A DNA stretch of 64,000 nt from Bacteroidota bacterium (GTDB lineage Bacteria > Bacteroidota > Bacteroidia > JAHEXY01), in assembly GCA_023251875.1 (NCBI GenBank), contig JAHEXY010000002.1, positions 124,001 to 188,000 of the forward strand, read 5' to 3'. The notes below the pieces were generated by a model that had not been told where the DNA came from, made no database searches, and saw only the letters and a program-made list of their open reading frames with translations. Shown one piece after another: positions 29,109-37,287 of the stretch. Position 1 is the stretch's first letter. Each line of letters begins with the position of its first letter. A program made the translations under genes and the position numbers.

Positions 29109-29518
29109 TTAAATTAAAAATTGCTTTTTTGCTTTTTGAACAACATCTTCAGGAAATTTGCATGCTTTACGTAAACGGGTATCAATAAATAATCCTAATA
29201 TCTCTGTTTCTGCAACCATTTCATTCGTTTCAATATTATACATTTCATGAACAAAACGAAATTTCTTTTCTTCAATTTGTAGAATTTTTGTTTTGATAAA
29301 GATGGCATCACCCGCAACTAATTCTTTTTTATATTTTATTTGCTGTTCTAAAGCAACTCCCCCTCTATTGTTTAATTTCATAAATGTTGTATCATACCCA
29401 AAAATGCAAACAACTGCCAAGTAGCCTCATCAAATTTACCAACATAATATTGAACATTCATGTGACCCATATGATCACAGTTCCAAGGATAAATTACTCC
29501 TCTATAAGTTTCTATCAT
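29109..29518 (-). pseudogene. Hotdog acyl-CoA thioesterase, frameshifted
   Basis: The N-terminal half reads from ATG 29518 as MIETYRGVIYPWNCDHMGHM and on to WQLFAFLGM, the first half of a 4HBT thioesterase with the D-x-x-G-H active-site motif, and stops at 29378. The rest of the family sequence (TTFMKLNNRGGVALEQQ to the end at 29109) continues in the neighbouring frame. One missing base near 29390 explains both. Intact members are about 135-140 residues, the length obtained by joining the halves. Neighbours in the operon are intact. A real mutation, a very recent loss or a sequencing error cannot be separated by eye. Confidence 0.82.
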
Positions 29519-29530
29519 TGTAATTATTTT

Positions 29531-30403
29531 TTAAAATCCAGGATCAGTAATCGGTCGATATTTAGGGTTCTTATAGCGCTGAATTTTTTTCAATAATTTC
29601 TTTCCCAATTTAACAGCCGAAAACGGATTTTGCCCTGTAATCAATTCCCGATCTTCAACCACTTTTGATCCCATTAAAAAAGGAGTTTGTTTTATAATTC
29701 CTCCTTTTTGTTTTAAAATGTCTGTTGGATAAGCAAGCATTTTTCCACCCATTGCTTTCTCTCCCATCTTATCAGCACGATTACTGATACATGTCATTTT
29801 GTATCCGTCATACATCCATTTTCCATTTCCATAAGGGTCTCCCACAGCTGCAAGTGCTCCGGGGCCATGGCAAATTAAAGCTGTTGGTTTATGGGCTCCA
29901 TGAAAATATTGGAGCAATTTTCCGGTTTCTTCATTTACATCATTTCCCTTTAACCAATTTTTATACAAAACATCTGTCATGGGGGCATGCCCTCCAGGAA
30001 CAAATAATACGTCAAAAGAAGTTAATAGATTTTCATCTGCTAAAACCTCACTTATTTTTTTGGGATGATCCAATCCCATTTTTTTTAATTCTTCATAAAA
30101 TGCTTGTGCTTTTTTTAATCTTTTTTTCGAAAATTTAAATGCAATTGGTTTTAATGAATTTGCATCTATTGTCGGAATATTGCCATCAGGTGTAGCAAAA
30201 ACCAATTCATAGTTTTCTTTTACTAATGGCATAAGTGGTTCTGTAAGTTCTCCTAAAAAAACACCTACAGTTGCTGTCTTTCCATTATCAAGTGGAATAG
30301 AAGTTGCAGAAGAAACATAGACTAATATTTTAACTTTTGATGTTTGAGCGAAAAGCAATGCCCCTAACAGTGTTAATGATAGTGCTAGTGTAAAGATTTT
30401 CAT
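29531..30403 (-). CDS. Exported DJ-1/PfpI-family (Hsp31-like) protein
   Basis: This 290-residue protein has a signal peptide (residues 1-19, ending LFA) and a DJ-1/PfpI domain. The nucleophile elbow is ALICHGPGAL with Cys178 followed by His179; DVLFVPGGHAPMTD precedes it. Relatives act as glyoxalase III-type enzymes, deglycases or chaperones; which applies here is not known. Export is unusual for the superfamily but common in its Bacteroidota members. It is in the middle of the minus-strand operon, 5 bp after the PaaI-like gene. Confidence 0.88.
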   Translation of the reverse strand: MKIFTLALSLTLLGALLFAQTSKVKILVYVSSATSIPLDNGKTATVGVFLGELTEPLMPLVKENYELVFATPDGNIPTIDANSLKPIAFKFSKKRLKKAQAFYEELKKMGLDHPKKISEVLADENLLTSFDVLFVPGGHAPMTDVLYKNWLKGNDVNEETGKLLQYFHGAHKPTALICHGPGALAAVGDPYGNGKWMYDGYKMTCISNRADKMGEKAMGGKMLAYPTDILKQKGGIIKQTPFLMGSKVVEDRELITGQNPFSAVKLGKKLLKKIQRYKNPKYRPITDPGF

Positions 30404-30408
30404 TTCAA

Positions 30409-30843
30409 TTAAGGTTTATTGTAAATAATCAATTGAGTGCAACGAAACAAAGCCATCGTTTTATGGGTCTCTTTGTGCTTTACTGTTACATCCCAAAGTT
30501 GAGTTGTTTTTCCTAAATGTAATGGGATTGCTTCACAAATCATAGTGCCGGTTTTAGCCGAAGAAAGAAAATTCGATTTTAATTCTATGGTAGTAAAACT
30601 TTTTCCATTTTCAGGCAGATGCGCAATACAACCATAGCCTGCAGTTGTATCAGCAAGCGCAACAACAGCTGCAGCATGTATGTATCCATTGGGAGCAAAA
30701 TGCGAATTGGTAATTTCTATTTCAGCTGCAATACAATTTTCTTTCAATTCTGTAATCACAATACCGAGTAAACCCGGTAAGCAATTTTTTCCAATATGAT
30801 TAAAACTTTCCTTTGTTAGTTGATGGTTAAATGGCATACTCAT
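30409..30843 (-). CDS. PaaI-like hotdog thioesterase
   Basis: This 144-residue protein matches PaaI/YdiI-type acyl-CoA thioesterases: GLLGIVITELKENCIAAEI, then NGYIHAAAVVALADTTAGYGC with the hotdog helix, and ELKSNFLSSAKTG. It should hydrolyse acyl- or aryl-CoA. Its first base overlaps the stop of the upstream gene, so translation is likely coupled. It belongs to a group of hotdog proteins encoded together in this operon. Confidence 0.9.
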   Translation of the reverse strand: MSMPFNHQLTKESFNHIGKNCLPGLLGIVITELKENCIAAEIEITNSHFAPNGYIHAAAVVALADTTAGYGCIAHLPENGKSFTTIELKSNFLSSAKTGTMICEAIPLHLGKTTQLWDVTVKHKETHKTMALFRCTQLIIYNKP

Positions 30844-31376
30844 TAAATGTTAGGCATAGTTAATAATTCTTTTTCGGCACTGTACATATCGGCTACTGCT
30901 TTGGGCATAGGTGGTGGAGGCGGAGGGTTTTCAACTCCTAATATTTTAAATGTTTCGCTCGTATGAGGAATTCCATTAGGTCCTAAAAAACAAGCTTTAA
31001 CAATTGCACTTGCAATTAATTTTCCATCTTTCTCAAAAATATAATGTTGGAAAATATATTTATCATCCCAATAGATTAATTTAGAGGTAAGCTTAAATTT
31101 TTGAAATCGTTTTAAAGGCCGCTTATATCGTATTACCTGAATAGATGTAATGGGTTGCCATTTTAATTTAATCATGGTAAAAAACAATCCCATGCCCACA
31201 AAGTGACGCATTTTAGAAAGTTCAGTAAAATTAAAATACCGAGCATTGTTCATAATGCCCATATCTGCTTCTGTAAACCAAACCCTGAATTCCTGAACAA
31301 CATCTTCGTTCCATTTCATTTTTCTTTGAAAGAAAGCTTTGCTTACCGTAAGCAAAAATCGCAGCCAATAGGTCAT
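30843..31376 (-). CDS. THEM6-like thioesterase, second of a tandem pair
   Basis: This 177-residue protein has the THEM6/4HBT_2 pattern: FRVWFTEADMGIMNNARYFNF with the D-x-x-x-M-N-N motif, and VIRYKRPLKRFQKF. It is clearly homologous to the preceding gene product (31379-31954), sharing WLRFLLTV at the start and EADM-IMNN, so the two arose by tandem duplication. A proline run (ENPPPPPPMPK) follows the domain. It is 2 bp downstream of its paralogue and 1 bp overlapping the PaaI-like gene. The substrate is not known. Confidence 0.85.
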   Translation of the reverse strand: MTYWLRFLLTVSKAFFQRKMKWNEDVVQEFRVWFTEADMGIMNNARYFNFTELSKMRHFVGMGLFFTMIKLKWQPITSIQVIRYKRPLKRFQKFKLTSKLIYWDDKYIFQHYIFEKDGKLIASAIVKACFLGPNGIPHTSETFKILGVENPPPPPPMPKAVADMYSAEKELLTMPNI

Positions 31377-31378
31377 AA

Positions 31379-31954
31379 CTATTTATTTAAAATTGTTTCT
31401 ACTGTTTTAGGATGATGTAAAACCGTTTCTGCATCTATTACCAATTCCTTATCTAGGCTGTTCATCTCTTGTACAATTTTTGGCATGGGAGGCGCAATAG
31501 GCACCTCATTCATTCCCATTAGTTTAAAAAAATCAGCAATGGGCACAACACCGCCTTTTCTTCCAAAACATGCTTTTACCACCAAACTTGCCATTAATTT
31601 TTTGTCCTTTTCAAAAATGTAATGCTGATAAACAAACTTATCATCCCAATAAATCAAGTTTGAACGGAGGGTAAACTTTTCAAAACGTTTCAATGCTTTT
31701 TTATATCGAATAATATGAACCGAAGCCAATGGGGTCCATTTTAGTTTAACAATTTTTCCGAATATGCCCAGCCCAATCATTTGTCGTATTTTAGAAAGCT
31801 CCTGAAAATTTAAATAGCGAGAATTGTTCATAATAGCCATGTCTGCCTCACTAAACCATACCCTAAATTCCTGAACAACCTCATCATTCCATTTCAGTTT
31901 TTTTTGAAAAAAAGCTTTGCAAACTGTTAATAAAAAACGCAGCCAATTGGTCAT
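31379..31954 (-). CDS. THEM6-like thioesterase, first of a tandem pair and first gene of the operon
   Basis: This 191-residue protein has the same hotdog core as its neighbour: FRVWFSEADMAIMNNSRYLNF and IIRYKKALKRFEKF. It starts the run of nine same-strand genes that ends at 25860. Members of this family are thioesterase-like proteins of uncertain substrate. The upstream gap (31955-32155) is shared with the divergent marR-like gene and holds a candidate promoter at 32008-32038, which makes it a likely target of that regulator. Confidence 0.85.
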   Translation of the reverse strand: MTNWLRFLLTVCKAFFQKKLKWNDEVVQEFRVWFSEADMAIMNNSRYLNFQELSKIRQMIGLGIFGKIVKLKWTPLASVHIIRYKKALKRFEKFTLRSNLIYWDDKFVYQHYIFEKDKKLMASLVVKACFGRKGGVVPIADFFKLMGMNEVPIAPPMPKIVQEMNSLDKELVIDAETVLHHPKTVETILNK

Positions 31955-32007
31955 AAATGTATTTTTATGTTAAAACAAGAAACGAGTGATCTTGCTAAGA
32001 GGTAGGA

Positions 32008-32038
32008 CAAAGTAACAAAAATAAAAATTACTATGCAA
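32008..32038 (-). promoter_or_regulatory. Candidate promoter of the thioesterase operon
   Basis: On the minus strand, TTG (32036-32038) is separated by 20 nt from TTACTTTG (32008-32015), a near match to the TTG / TAnnTTTG promoter of Bacteroidota (TT instead of TA). It lies 54 bp upstream of the ATG at 31954 in the marR intergenic region. Confidence 0.4.
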
Positions 32039-32155
32039 GCATTGTATTTTTAAAATGTTTAGTATCTTGTTATTTATTGGTGTTATTCACCGTTCATAAA
32101 AATATATTTACGAAATTGCGTTTCTCGATAAAATAAACAATAAAAAATCAATTTC

Positions 32156-32626
32156 ATGAGACCCGAAGAAACCGTTTGTTTTAATATAAAAAGTTCTTGG
32201 CATGCTATATCAAAAATGTATAACATGTTGGGATTAGACCACGAACTTAGTTCAGCAGTAGGATTTGTGTTGTTAAACATTGATCCAAAAGAGGGAACCC
32301 CTGCAACAAAAATAGCTCCCATAATGGGCATGGAAGCAGGCAGCCTTTCTCGCATTTTAAAAAGTTTAGAAGAAAGAGGTTGGATAAAACGCATTGCTGA
32401 TAAACTCGACAAACGCATGGTTCGTATCATGCTTACCAAACTTGGATTAGAAAAAAGGGAGCTTTCAAAAAAAGTAGTTGTATATTTCAACCTTTTTGTA
32501 AAAGAAGAAATTGGTAAAGAAAAACTAAACATATTTTTTGAAGTAATTGACAAAATAAATAACGTAGCCAAAGATCAAAAACAAATGCTAGTAAAGAATT
32601 TGGCGAAATATGAAAACCTAAAATAA
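32156..32626 (+). CDS. MarR-family transcription regulator
   Basis: This 156-residue winged-helix protein has the recognition helix region TPATKIAPIMGMEAGSLSRI followed by LEERGWIKR and the wing ADKLDKRMVRIMLT. MarR proteins repress genes and release DNA on binding small ligands. It is divergent from the thioesterase operon (31954 to 25860) and 83 bp upstream of the FadN-like gene, a setting like that of acyl-CoA-responsive regulators of fatty acid degradation. The ligand is inferred, not shown. Confidence 0.92.
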   Translation: MRPEETVCFNIKSSWHAISKMYNMLGLDHELSSAVGFVLLNIDPKEGTPATKIAPIMGMEAGSLSRILKSLEERGWIKRIADKLDKRMVRIMLTKLGLEKRELSKKVVVYFNLFVKEEIGKEKLNIFFEVIDKINNVAKDQKQMLVKNLAKYENLK

Positions 32627-32637
32627 TTAGATGATTA

Positions 32638-32660
32638 GCTAATTAGCAGATGAAAAAATA
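32638..32660. repeat. Dispersed repeat copy 1 (GCTAATTAGC...GATGAAAAAATA)
   Basis: This 23-nt stretch, just after the marR stop, matches 59261-59283 at 22 of 23 positions. Related sequence occurs at 35147-35204. It is followed by a CAAACTTTAAAC-type direct repeat (32666-32700), another frequent Bacteroidota spacer motif. Confidence 0.65.
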
Positions 32661-32709
32661 TTTCTCAAACTTTAAACATTGAACTCTCAAACTTTAAACT
32701 AAAATAGAA

Positions 32710-35130
32710 ATGAATCGAACCATTAAAAAAGTTGCAGTACTTGGCTCAGGTGTAATGGGCTCTCAAATTGCGTGTCACTTTGCCAATATTGGCATTCAAG
32801 TATTATTGCTTGATATTGTACCAAGAGAATTAACTGAAAAAGAAAAAGCTTCAAAGCTTACTTTAGAATTTCCTGCAGTACGTAACAGAATTGTAAATGA
32901 TGCTTTGCAAGCTGCAGTAAAAATGAAACCGGCTCCCTTGTATAGAACCTCATTTGCAAATCGTATTAAAACCGGAAACTTTGATGACAACATGAAAGAT
33001 ATTGCATCTTGCGATTGGGTTATTGAAGTAGTTGTTGAAAGACTCGACATTAAAAAATTAATTTTTGATCAAGTAGAAAAATTCCGTAAACCGGGAACAT
33101 TGATCACTTCTAATACTTCAGGCATTCCCATCAACATGATGGCCGAGGGAAGAAGCGAAGATTTTCAACAACACTTTTGTGGAACACACTTTTTTAATCC
33201 TCCGCGCTATTTAAGATTATTAGAAATTATTCCGGGTAAAAATACCAAACAAGATGTACTTGATTTCTTAATGCATTACGGAGATTTGTACTTAGGAAAA
33301 GCCACTGTATTGTGTAAAGATACTCCTGCATTTATTGCAAACCGTGTGGGTGTGTATTCCATTTCTGCTATTCTTCATTTAACTGAAAAGTTAGGATTAA
33401 CGGTTGAAGAAGTAGATAAATTAACCGGTCCTGTAATTGGAGGAGCAAAATCTGCCACCTATAGAACGGCTGATGTTGTGGGATTAGATACACTGGTACA
33501 TGTTGTAAAAGGCATTTACGATAATTGCCCAAATGACGAAGCGCGCGCAACATTTACTTTACCGGCTTATGTAAACAAAATGCTCGAAAATAAATGGTTG
33601 GGGTCAAAAACCAAACAAGGTTTTTCTAAAAAAGTAGGTAAGGATATTTTATCACTCGATTTAAAAACACTGGAATACGTTCCTTCTCAAAAACCAAAAT
33701 TTGCGACACTCGAAGCAAGTAAATCTATTGATAAATTAAAAGATCGTTTTAAAGTTCTATTGGCAGGCAAAGATAAAGCAGGAGAATTTTATCGCAATTA
33801 TTTCTTTGGATTATTTTCTTATGTTTCAAATCGTATTCCTGAAATTTCAGAAGAAATTTATAAAGTTGATGATGCCATGCGTGCAGGTTTTGGTTGGGAA
33901 ATGGGTCCGTTTGAAGTATGGAATACATTGGGCAGTGTTGCAGATAGCGTTAAAGCCATGGAAACAGCAGGATTTAAACCCGCAGCTTGGGTATATGATA
34001 TGGTTAAATCCGGAGCAAGCTCTTTTTATAAAATAGAAAACGAAAAGAAAAAATATTATTCCTTTAAATCTCCCTCTCCTTCGGGGAGGGCCGGGGAGGG
34101 GTCTTTTACAACCATTCCCGGAACAGAAAGTTTTATCATTCTTGATAACCTACGAGAAACAAAAACAGTTTGGAAAAACGCAGGTACCACCTTATTCGAT
34201 ATTGGAGATGGTGTATTGAATCTTGAATTTCAAACCAAAATGAATACCATTGGAGGAGAAGTGCTGGAAGGAATTAATCATGCCATCGCCCTTGCTGAAA
34301 AAGGATACAAAGGATTGGTGGTAGGAAGTGATGGACCTAATTTTTCTGCAGGCGCCAACCTAGGAATGATTTTCGCGCTTGCTGTGGAACAAGAATACGA
34401 TGAATTGGATTTTGCTATTCGTCATTTTCAAAATACCATGATGCGTGTGCGTTATTCGGGCATACCTGTTGTAGCCGCTCCGCACGGACTTGCCTTAGGC
34501 GGAGGATGCGAATTGTGTTTACATGCCGATATGGTACAAGCGCATGCTGAAACCTATATTGGTTTAGTGGAAATGGGCGTAGGCGTAATTCCTGCCGGTG
34601 GAGGAACAAAAGAATATGCCTTAAGAGCTAACGATACATTTCATTTAGAAGATACCGAATTACCTGTTTTAAAAGATAAATTTTTAGGCATTGGTACAGC
34701 TAAAGTTTCTACTTCTGCTTACGAAGCATTTGATTTAGGAATTTTAGTAAGGGGTCGTGATCGTATTACTATGAATCGCTCCCGCTTAATTGCGGATGCA
34801 AAAGAAGCTGTGCTTGAATTGGCTGCTGCAGGTTACACGCAAGCTGCAAAACGCAAAGACATAAAAGTATTGGGCAAAGCCGCACTTGGAATGTTTTTAG
34901 CCGGAGCCGATGCTATGATGGCCGGAGGTTACATTACAGCCCATGAGAAAAAAGTAGCTGAGAAATTAGGATATGTATTGGCCGGTGGAGATTTATCAGC
35001 ACCTACACTTGTTTCAGAACAATATCTTTTAGATCTCGAACGCGAAGCCTTTATGAAACTTTGTACCGAACGTAAAACATTAGAGAGAATGCAGTCGGTA
35101 ATTAAAACAGGGAAGCCGATGAGAAATTAA
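32710..35130 (+). CDS. fadN: 3-hydroxyacyl-CoA dehydrogenase / enoyl-CoA hydratase (FadN-like)
   Basis: This 806-residue bifunctional beta-oxidation enzyme has the order dehydrogenase then hydratase, as in FadN. The NAD-binding start is VAVLGSGVMGSQIA (G12-x-G14-x-x-G17); the catalytic His lies in THFFNPPRYLRLLEI. The crotonase half (about residues 490-690) shows NFSAGANLGMI, ALGGGCEL and VEMGVGVIPAGGG. It hydrates enoyl-CoA and oxidises the resulting 3-hydroxyacyl-CoA. A repeat-derived SPSPSGRAGEG segment lies at about residues 454-464, between the two halves, without breaking the frame. The thiolase gene follows 131 bp downstream. Confidence 0.93.
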   Translation: MNRTIKKVAVLGSGVMGSQIACHFANIGIQVLLLDIVPRELTEKEKASKLTLEFPAVRNRIVNDALQAAVKMKPAPLYRTSFANRIKTGNFDDNMKDIASCDWVIEVVVERLDIKKLIFDQVEKFRKPGTLITSNTSGIPINMMAEGRSEDFQQHFCGTHFFNPPRYLRLLEIIPGKNTKQDVLDFLMHYGDLYLGKATVLCKDTPAFIANRVGVYSISAILHLTEKLGLTVEEVDKLTGPVIGGAKSATYRTADVVGLDTLVHVVKGIYDNCPNDEARATFTLPAYVNKMLENKWLGSKTKQGFSKKVGKDILSLDLKTLEYVPSQKPKFATLEASKSIDKLKDRFKVLLAGKDKAGEFYRNYFFGLFSYVSNRIPEISEEIYKVDDAMRAGFGWEMGPFEVWNTLGSVADSVKAMETAGFKPAAWVYDMVKSGASSFYKIENEKKKYYSFKSPSPSGRAGEGSFTTIPGTESFIILDNLRETKTVWKNAGTTLFDIGDGVLNLEFQTKMNTIGGEVLEGINHAIALAEKGYKGLVVGSDGPNFSAGANLGMIFALAVEQEYDELDFAIRHFQNTMMRVRYSGIPVVAAPHGLALGGGCELCLHADMVQAHAETYIGLVEMGVGVIPAGGGTKEYALRANDTFHLEDTELPVLKDKFLGIGTAKVSTSAYEAFDLGILVRGRDRITMNRSRLIADAKEAVLELAAAGYTQAAKRKDIKVLGKAALGMFLAGADAMMAGGYITAHEKKVAEKLGYVLAGGDLSAPTLVSEQYLLDLEREAFMKLCTERKTLERMQSVIKTGKPMRN
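34071..34101. repeat. Dispersed GC-rich hairpin inserted in frame in fadN
   Basis: This 31-nt sequence contains CCCTCTCC-TTC-GGGGAGGG, a stem with one G-T pair, and continues with CCGGGGAGGGG. It encodes SPSPSGRAGEG. The same motif class occurs at 43551-43585. It is much richer in GC than the surrounding coding DNA and lies in the linker between the dehydrogenase and hydratase domains. Confidence 0.75.
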
Positions 35131-35146
35131 TTAGCTAATGTGATTA

Positions 35147-35204
35147 TTAGCTGATATGCTGATGAAGAAAAATTTAAAATATATTTCATCAGCTAATTTG
35201 CTAA
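35147..35204. repeat. Inverted repeat of the GCTAAT/GCTGATGAA type
   Basis: The arms 35147-35166 and 35185-35204 match at 16 of 20 positions, with a perfect 9-bp inner stem GCTGATGAA/TTCATCAGC. More AGCTAAT units flank it at 35131-35225. It fills the spacer between the fadN-like and thiolase genes and resembles the repeats at 32638 and 59261. Confidence 0.65.
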
Positions 35205-35261
35205 TCAACCAATCAGCTAATCTTATATTTAATAAACATAAACTTAAAATAATAAAAAAGT

Positions 35262-36440
35262 ATGGAAGCATATATAGTTAAAGGATACCGTACCGCAGTA
35301 GGCAAAGCCCCACGTGGTAAATTTCGTTTCACTCGCCCCGATGATTTAGGAGCAGAAGTGATTAAACACTTAATGAAAAACATTCCCAACTTGGATAAAA
35401 ATTTAGTTGATGATGTTATTGTGGGTAATGCAATGCCCGAGGCAGAGCAAGGCCTTAACGTGGCCCGATTTATTTCACTCTTAGGTTTGGATACAGAAAA
35501 AGTTCCCGGCATGACGGTGAATCGTTATTGTTCTTCAGGAGTAGAAACATTGGCCATTGCATCAGCAAAAATTCGTTCGGGTATGGCCGATTGTATTATT
35601 GCCGGTGGAGCAGAATCAATGAGTGCCATTCCTTTTGGCGGTTGGAAAGTTACACCTAATTATGGTACAGTAAAAAATCATGCCGATTGGTATTGGGGAA
35701 TGGGCTTAACAGCAGAAGCAGTTGCAGAGCAATATAAAATTTCTCGCGAAGACCAAGATTTGTTTTCATACAACTCACATCAAAAAGCTATCAAAGCTTT
35801 AAAGAGCGGTTTGTTTAAAGATGATATCGTTCCCATTGAATTAGAAGAAATTTATTTGGATGAAAACGAAAAAAAGAAAACGAAAAAATATATTGTTGAT
35901 ACGGATGAAGGCCCACGTGCTGATACTTCTGTTGAAGCATTAAATAAATTAAAACCGGTATTTAAAGAAAAGGGAACCGTTACCGCAGGTAATTCTTCTC
36001 AAACTTCTGATGGTGCAGCATTTTTAATGATCATGTCGGAAAAAATGGTGAAGGATTTAAATCTTACACCTATTGGTCGTTTGGTTTCTTACGGTGTTGC
36101 AGGTATTGAGCCGCGCATTATGGGGGTAGGGCCAATTTGGGCTATACCCAAAGCATTAAAAATGGCAAATCTTACCATTAATGATATTGATTTATTTGAA
36201 TTGAACGAAGCTTTTGCATCGCAATCATTAGCCGTAGTAAGAGAATTAGGAATAGATCCAGAAAGAGTAAATGTAAATGGAGGAGCCATTGCACTAGGCC
36301 ATCCACTAGGTTGTACAGGTGCAAAATTAACTGTACAAGTTCTTAACGAATTGGGAAGACGCAAGAAAAAATACGGAGTTGTTACCATGTGCGTAGGTAC
36401 CGGACAAGGCGCTGCTGCTGTGTTTGAGAAATTGAATTAG
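35262..36440 (+). CDS. fadA: Acetyl-CoA C-acyltransferase (3-ketoacyl-CoA thiolase)
   Basis: This 392-residue thiolase catalyses the last step of a beta-oxidation round. The acyl-accepting Cys90 lies in NRYCSSGVE, and His347 (GHPLGCTGA) and Cys377 (CVGTGQG) complete the catalytic set. The length is standard. It follows the FadN-like gene, and a strong terminator at 36464-36507 ends the transcript. No acyl-CoA dehydrogenase gene follows, although such a gene is common in this operon type. Confidence 0.95.
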   Translation: MEAYIVKGYRTAVGKAPRGKFRFTRPDDLGAEVIKHLMKNIPNLDKNLVDDVIVGNAMPEAEQGLNVARFISLLGLDTEKVPGMTVNRYCSSGVETLAIASAKIRSGMADCIIAGGAESMSAIPFGGWKVTPNYGTVKNHADWYWGMGLTAEAVAEQYKISREDQDLFSYNSHQKAIKALKSGLFKDDIVPIELEEIYLDENEKKKTKKYIVDTDEGPRADTSVEALNKLKPVFKEKGTVTAGNSSQTSDGAAFLMIMSEKMVKDLNLTPIGRLVSYGVAGIEPRIMGVGPIWAIPKALKMANLTINDIDLFELNEAFASQSLAVVRELGIDPERVNVNGGAIALGHPLGCTGAKLTVQVLNELGRRKKKYGVVTMCVGTGQGAAAVFEKLN

Positions 36441-36463
36441 AATAAAAAATAAAACAATTTAAG

Positions 36464-36507
36464 ACTTCGCTTATGCTACTATTGGAGTGGGGATAAGCGA
36501 AGTTTTT
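36464..36507 (+). terminator. Rho-independent terminator after the thiolase gene
   Basis: A perfect 11-bp stem, ACTTCGCTTAT at 36464-36474 pairing with ATAAGCGAAGT at 36493-36503, is followed by a T-rich run. It lies 23 bp after the thiolase stop and should end the MarR-FadN-FadA transcript. Confidence 0.85.
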
Positions 36508-36587
36508 ATTTAGAAATGTTTTTGAGAAACGGGCTCATCTTCCGACCGTGTGAGAATTAAAGCAGGACAATTAATTAAAACAGCACC

Positions 36588-36812
36588 ATGGAAAACAAAA
36601 AGAAGAAAGTTTGGCGCAAAGTAAAATTGTTTTCATTTGGGCTTATTGCTCTTGCAGTTTCAATATTAGTTCCACTTCCTTTAAGAATTTTATTAACAGG
36701 CATTTTACCCTATTACTTCAATCATACACTATACATCCTTCTTTTGGCAACTATCGGAATTACTATCTATACAAAACAAGAGGGTTCGACTTTTTATGAA
36801 AGAAAATTATGA
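36588..36812 (+). CDS. Small membrane protein of unknown function
   Basis: This 74-residue protein has a basic N-terminus (MENKKKKVWRKVK) and two hydrophobic segments at about residues 14-36 and 44-62, so it is probably an inner-membrane hairpin with both ends inside. No family was recognised. It overlaps the cupin gene start by 17 bp, which suggests translational coupling. The gap 36508-36587 ahead of it shows nothing distinctive. Confidence 0.6.
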   Translation: MENKKKKVWRKVKLFSFGLIALAVSILVPLPLRILLTGILPYYFNHTLYILLLATIGITIYTKQEGSTFYERKL

Positions 36813-37263
36813 AGACCCTAAAGCACAAGAAGAAAAAGAAAAATTAAACGAATGGATTAAACGAGATAACGAAAGATGGGAAGAGTATATTAAAAATGAC
36901 GAAGAAATGATTCAACAACATTTGGAAAATAAAATTCCATTCCAAACCATTGATTGGGCAAACATTGAAAAAACAACTCACTTGGGAGAAACAGGAACTG
37001 CATTTTGGCAAACCATTCAATTTGTGGGATTACGAGTTCGCGTGGTAGAATATTCATCAGGATATTTGGCTGACCATTGGTGTAAGAAAGGACATCTTGT
37101 ACATTGCTTAGAAGGTGAATTTACAAGCGAGCTTGAAGATGGAACAACATTTTATTTAACAAAAGGAATGAGCTATATTGTTTCTGATAATGCAAGCTCT
37201 CATCGCTCCATTTCAAAAAATGGGGTTAAATTATTAATTGTTGATGGAGATTTTTTAAAATAA
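36796..37263 (+). CDS. DHCW-motif cupin-fold protein with N-terminal extension
   Basis: This 155-residue protein ends in a cupin domain of about 108 residues: IPFQTIDWANIEKT, LADHWCKKGH with the name motif, CLEGEFTSELEDG and SSHRS. The family usually starts close to the IPFQTIDW block. Here about 46 charged, helical residues rich in Glu and Lys precede it (MKENYEDPKAQEEKEKLNEW and on). No good internal start is apparent, so the extension may be real. The function is unknown; metal binding by the cupin core is plausible. Confidence 0.82.
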   Translation: MKENYEDPKAQEEKEKLNEWIKRDNERWEEYIKNDEEMIQQHLENKIPFQTIDWANIEKTTHLGETGTAFWQTIQFVGLRVRVVEYSSGYLADHWCKKGHLVHCLEGEFTSELEDGTTFYLTKGMSYIVSDNASSHRSISKNGVKLLIVDGDFLK

Positions 37264-37287
37264 GCATTGCTTGCTATATGGTATTTA

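Noticed and set aside
32083-32571. 162-residue open frame antisense to the MarR gene
   Set aside because: It covers the MarR gene, whose family motifs are clear; the antisense product has no recognisable features.
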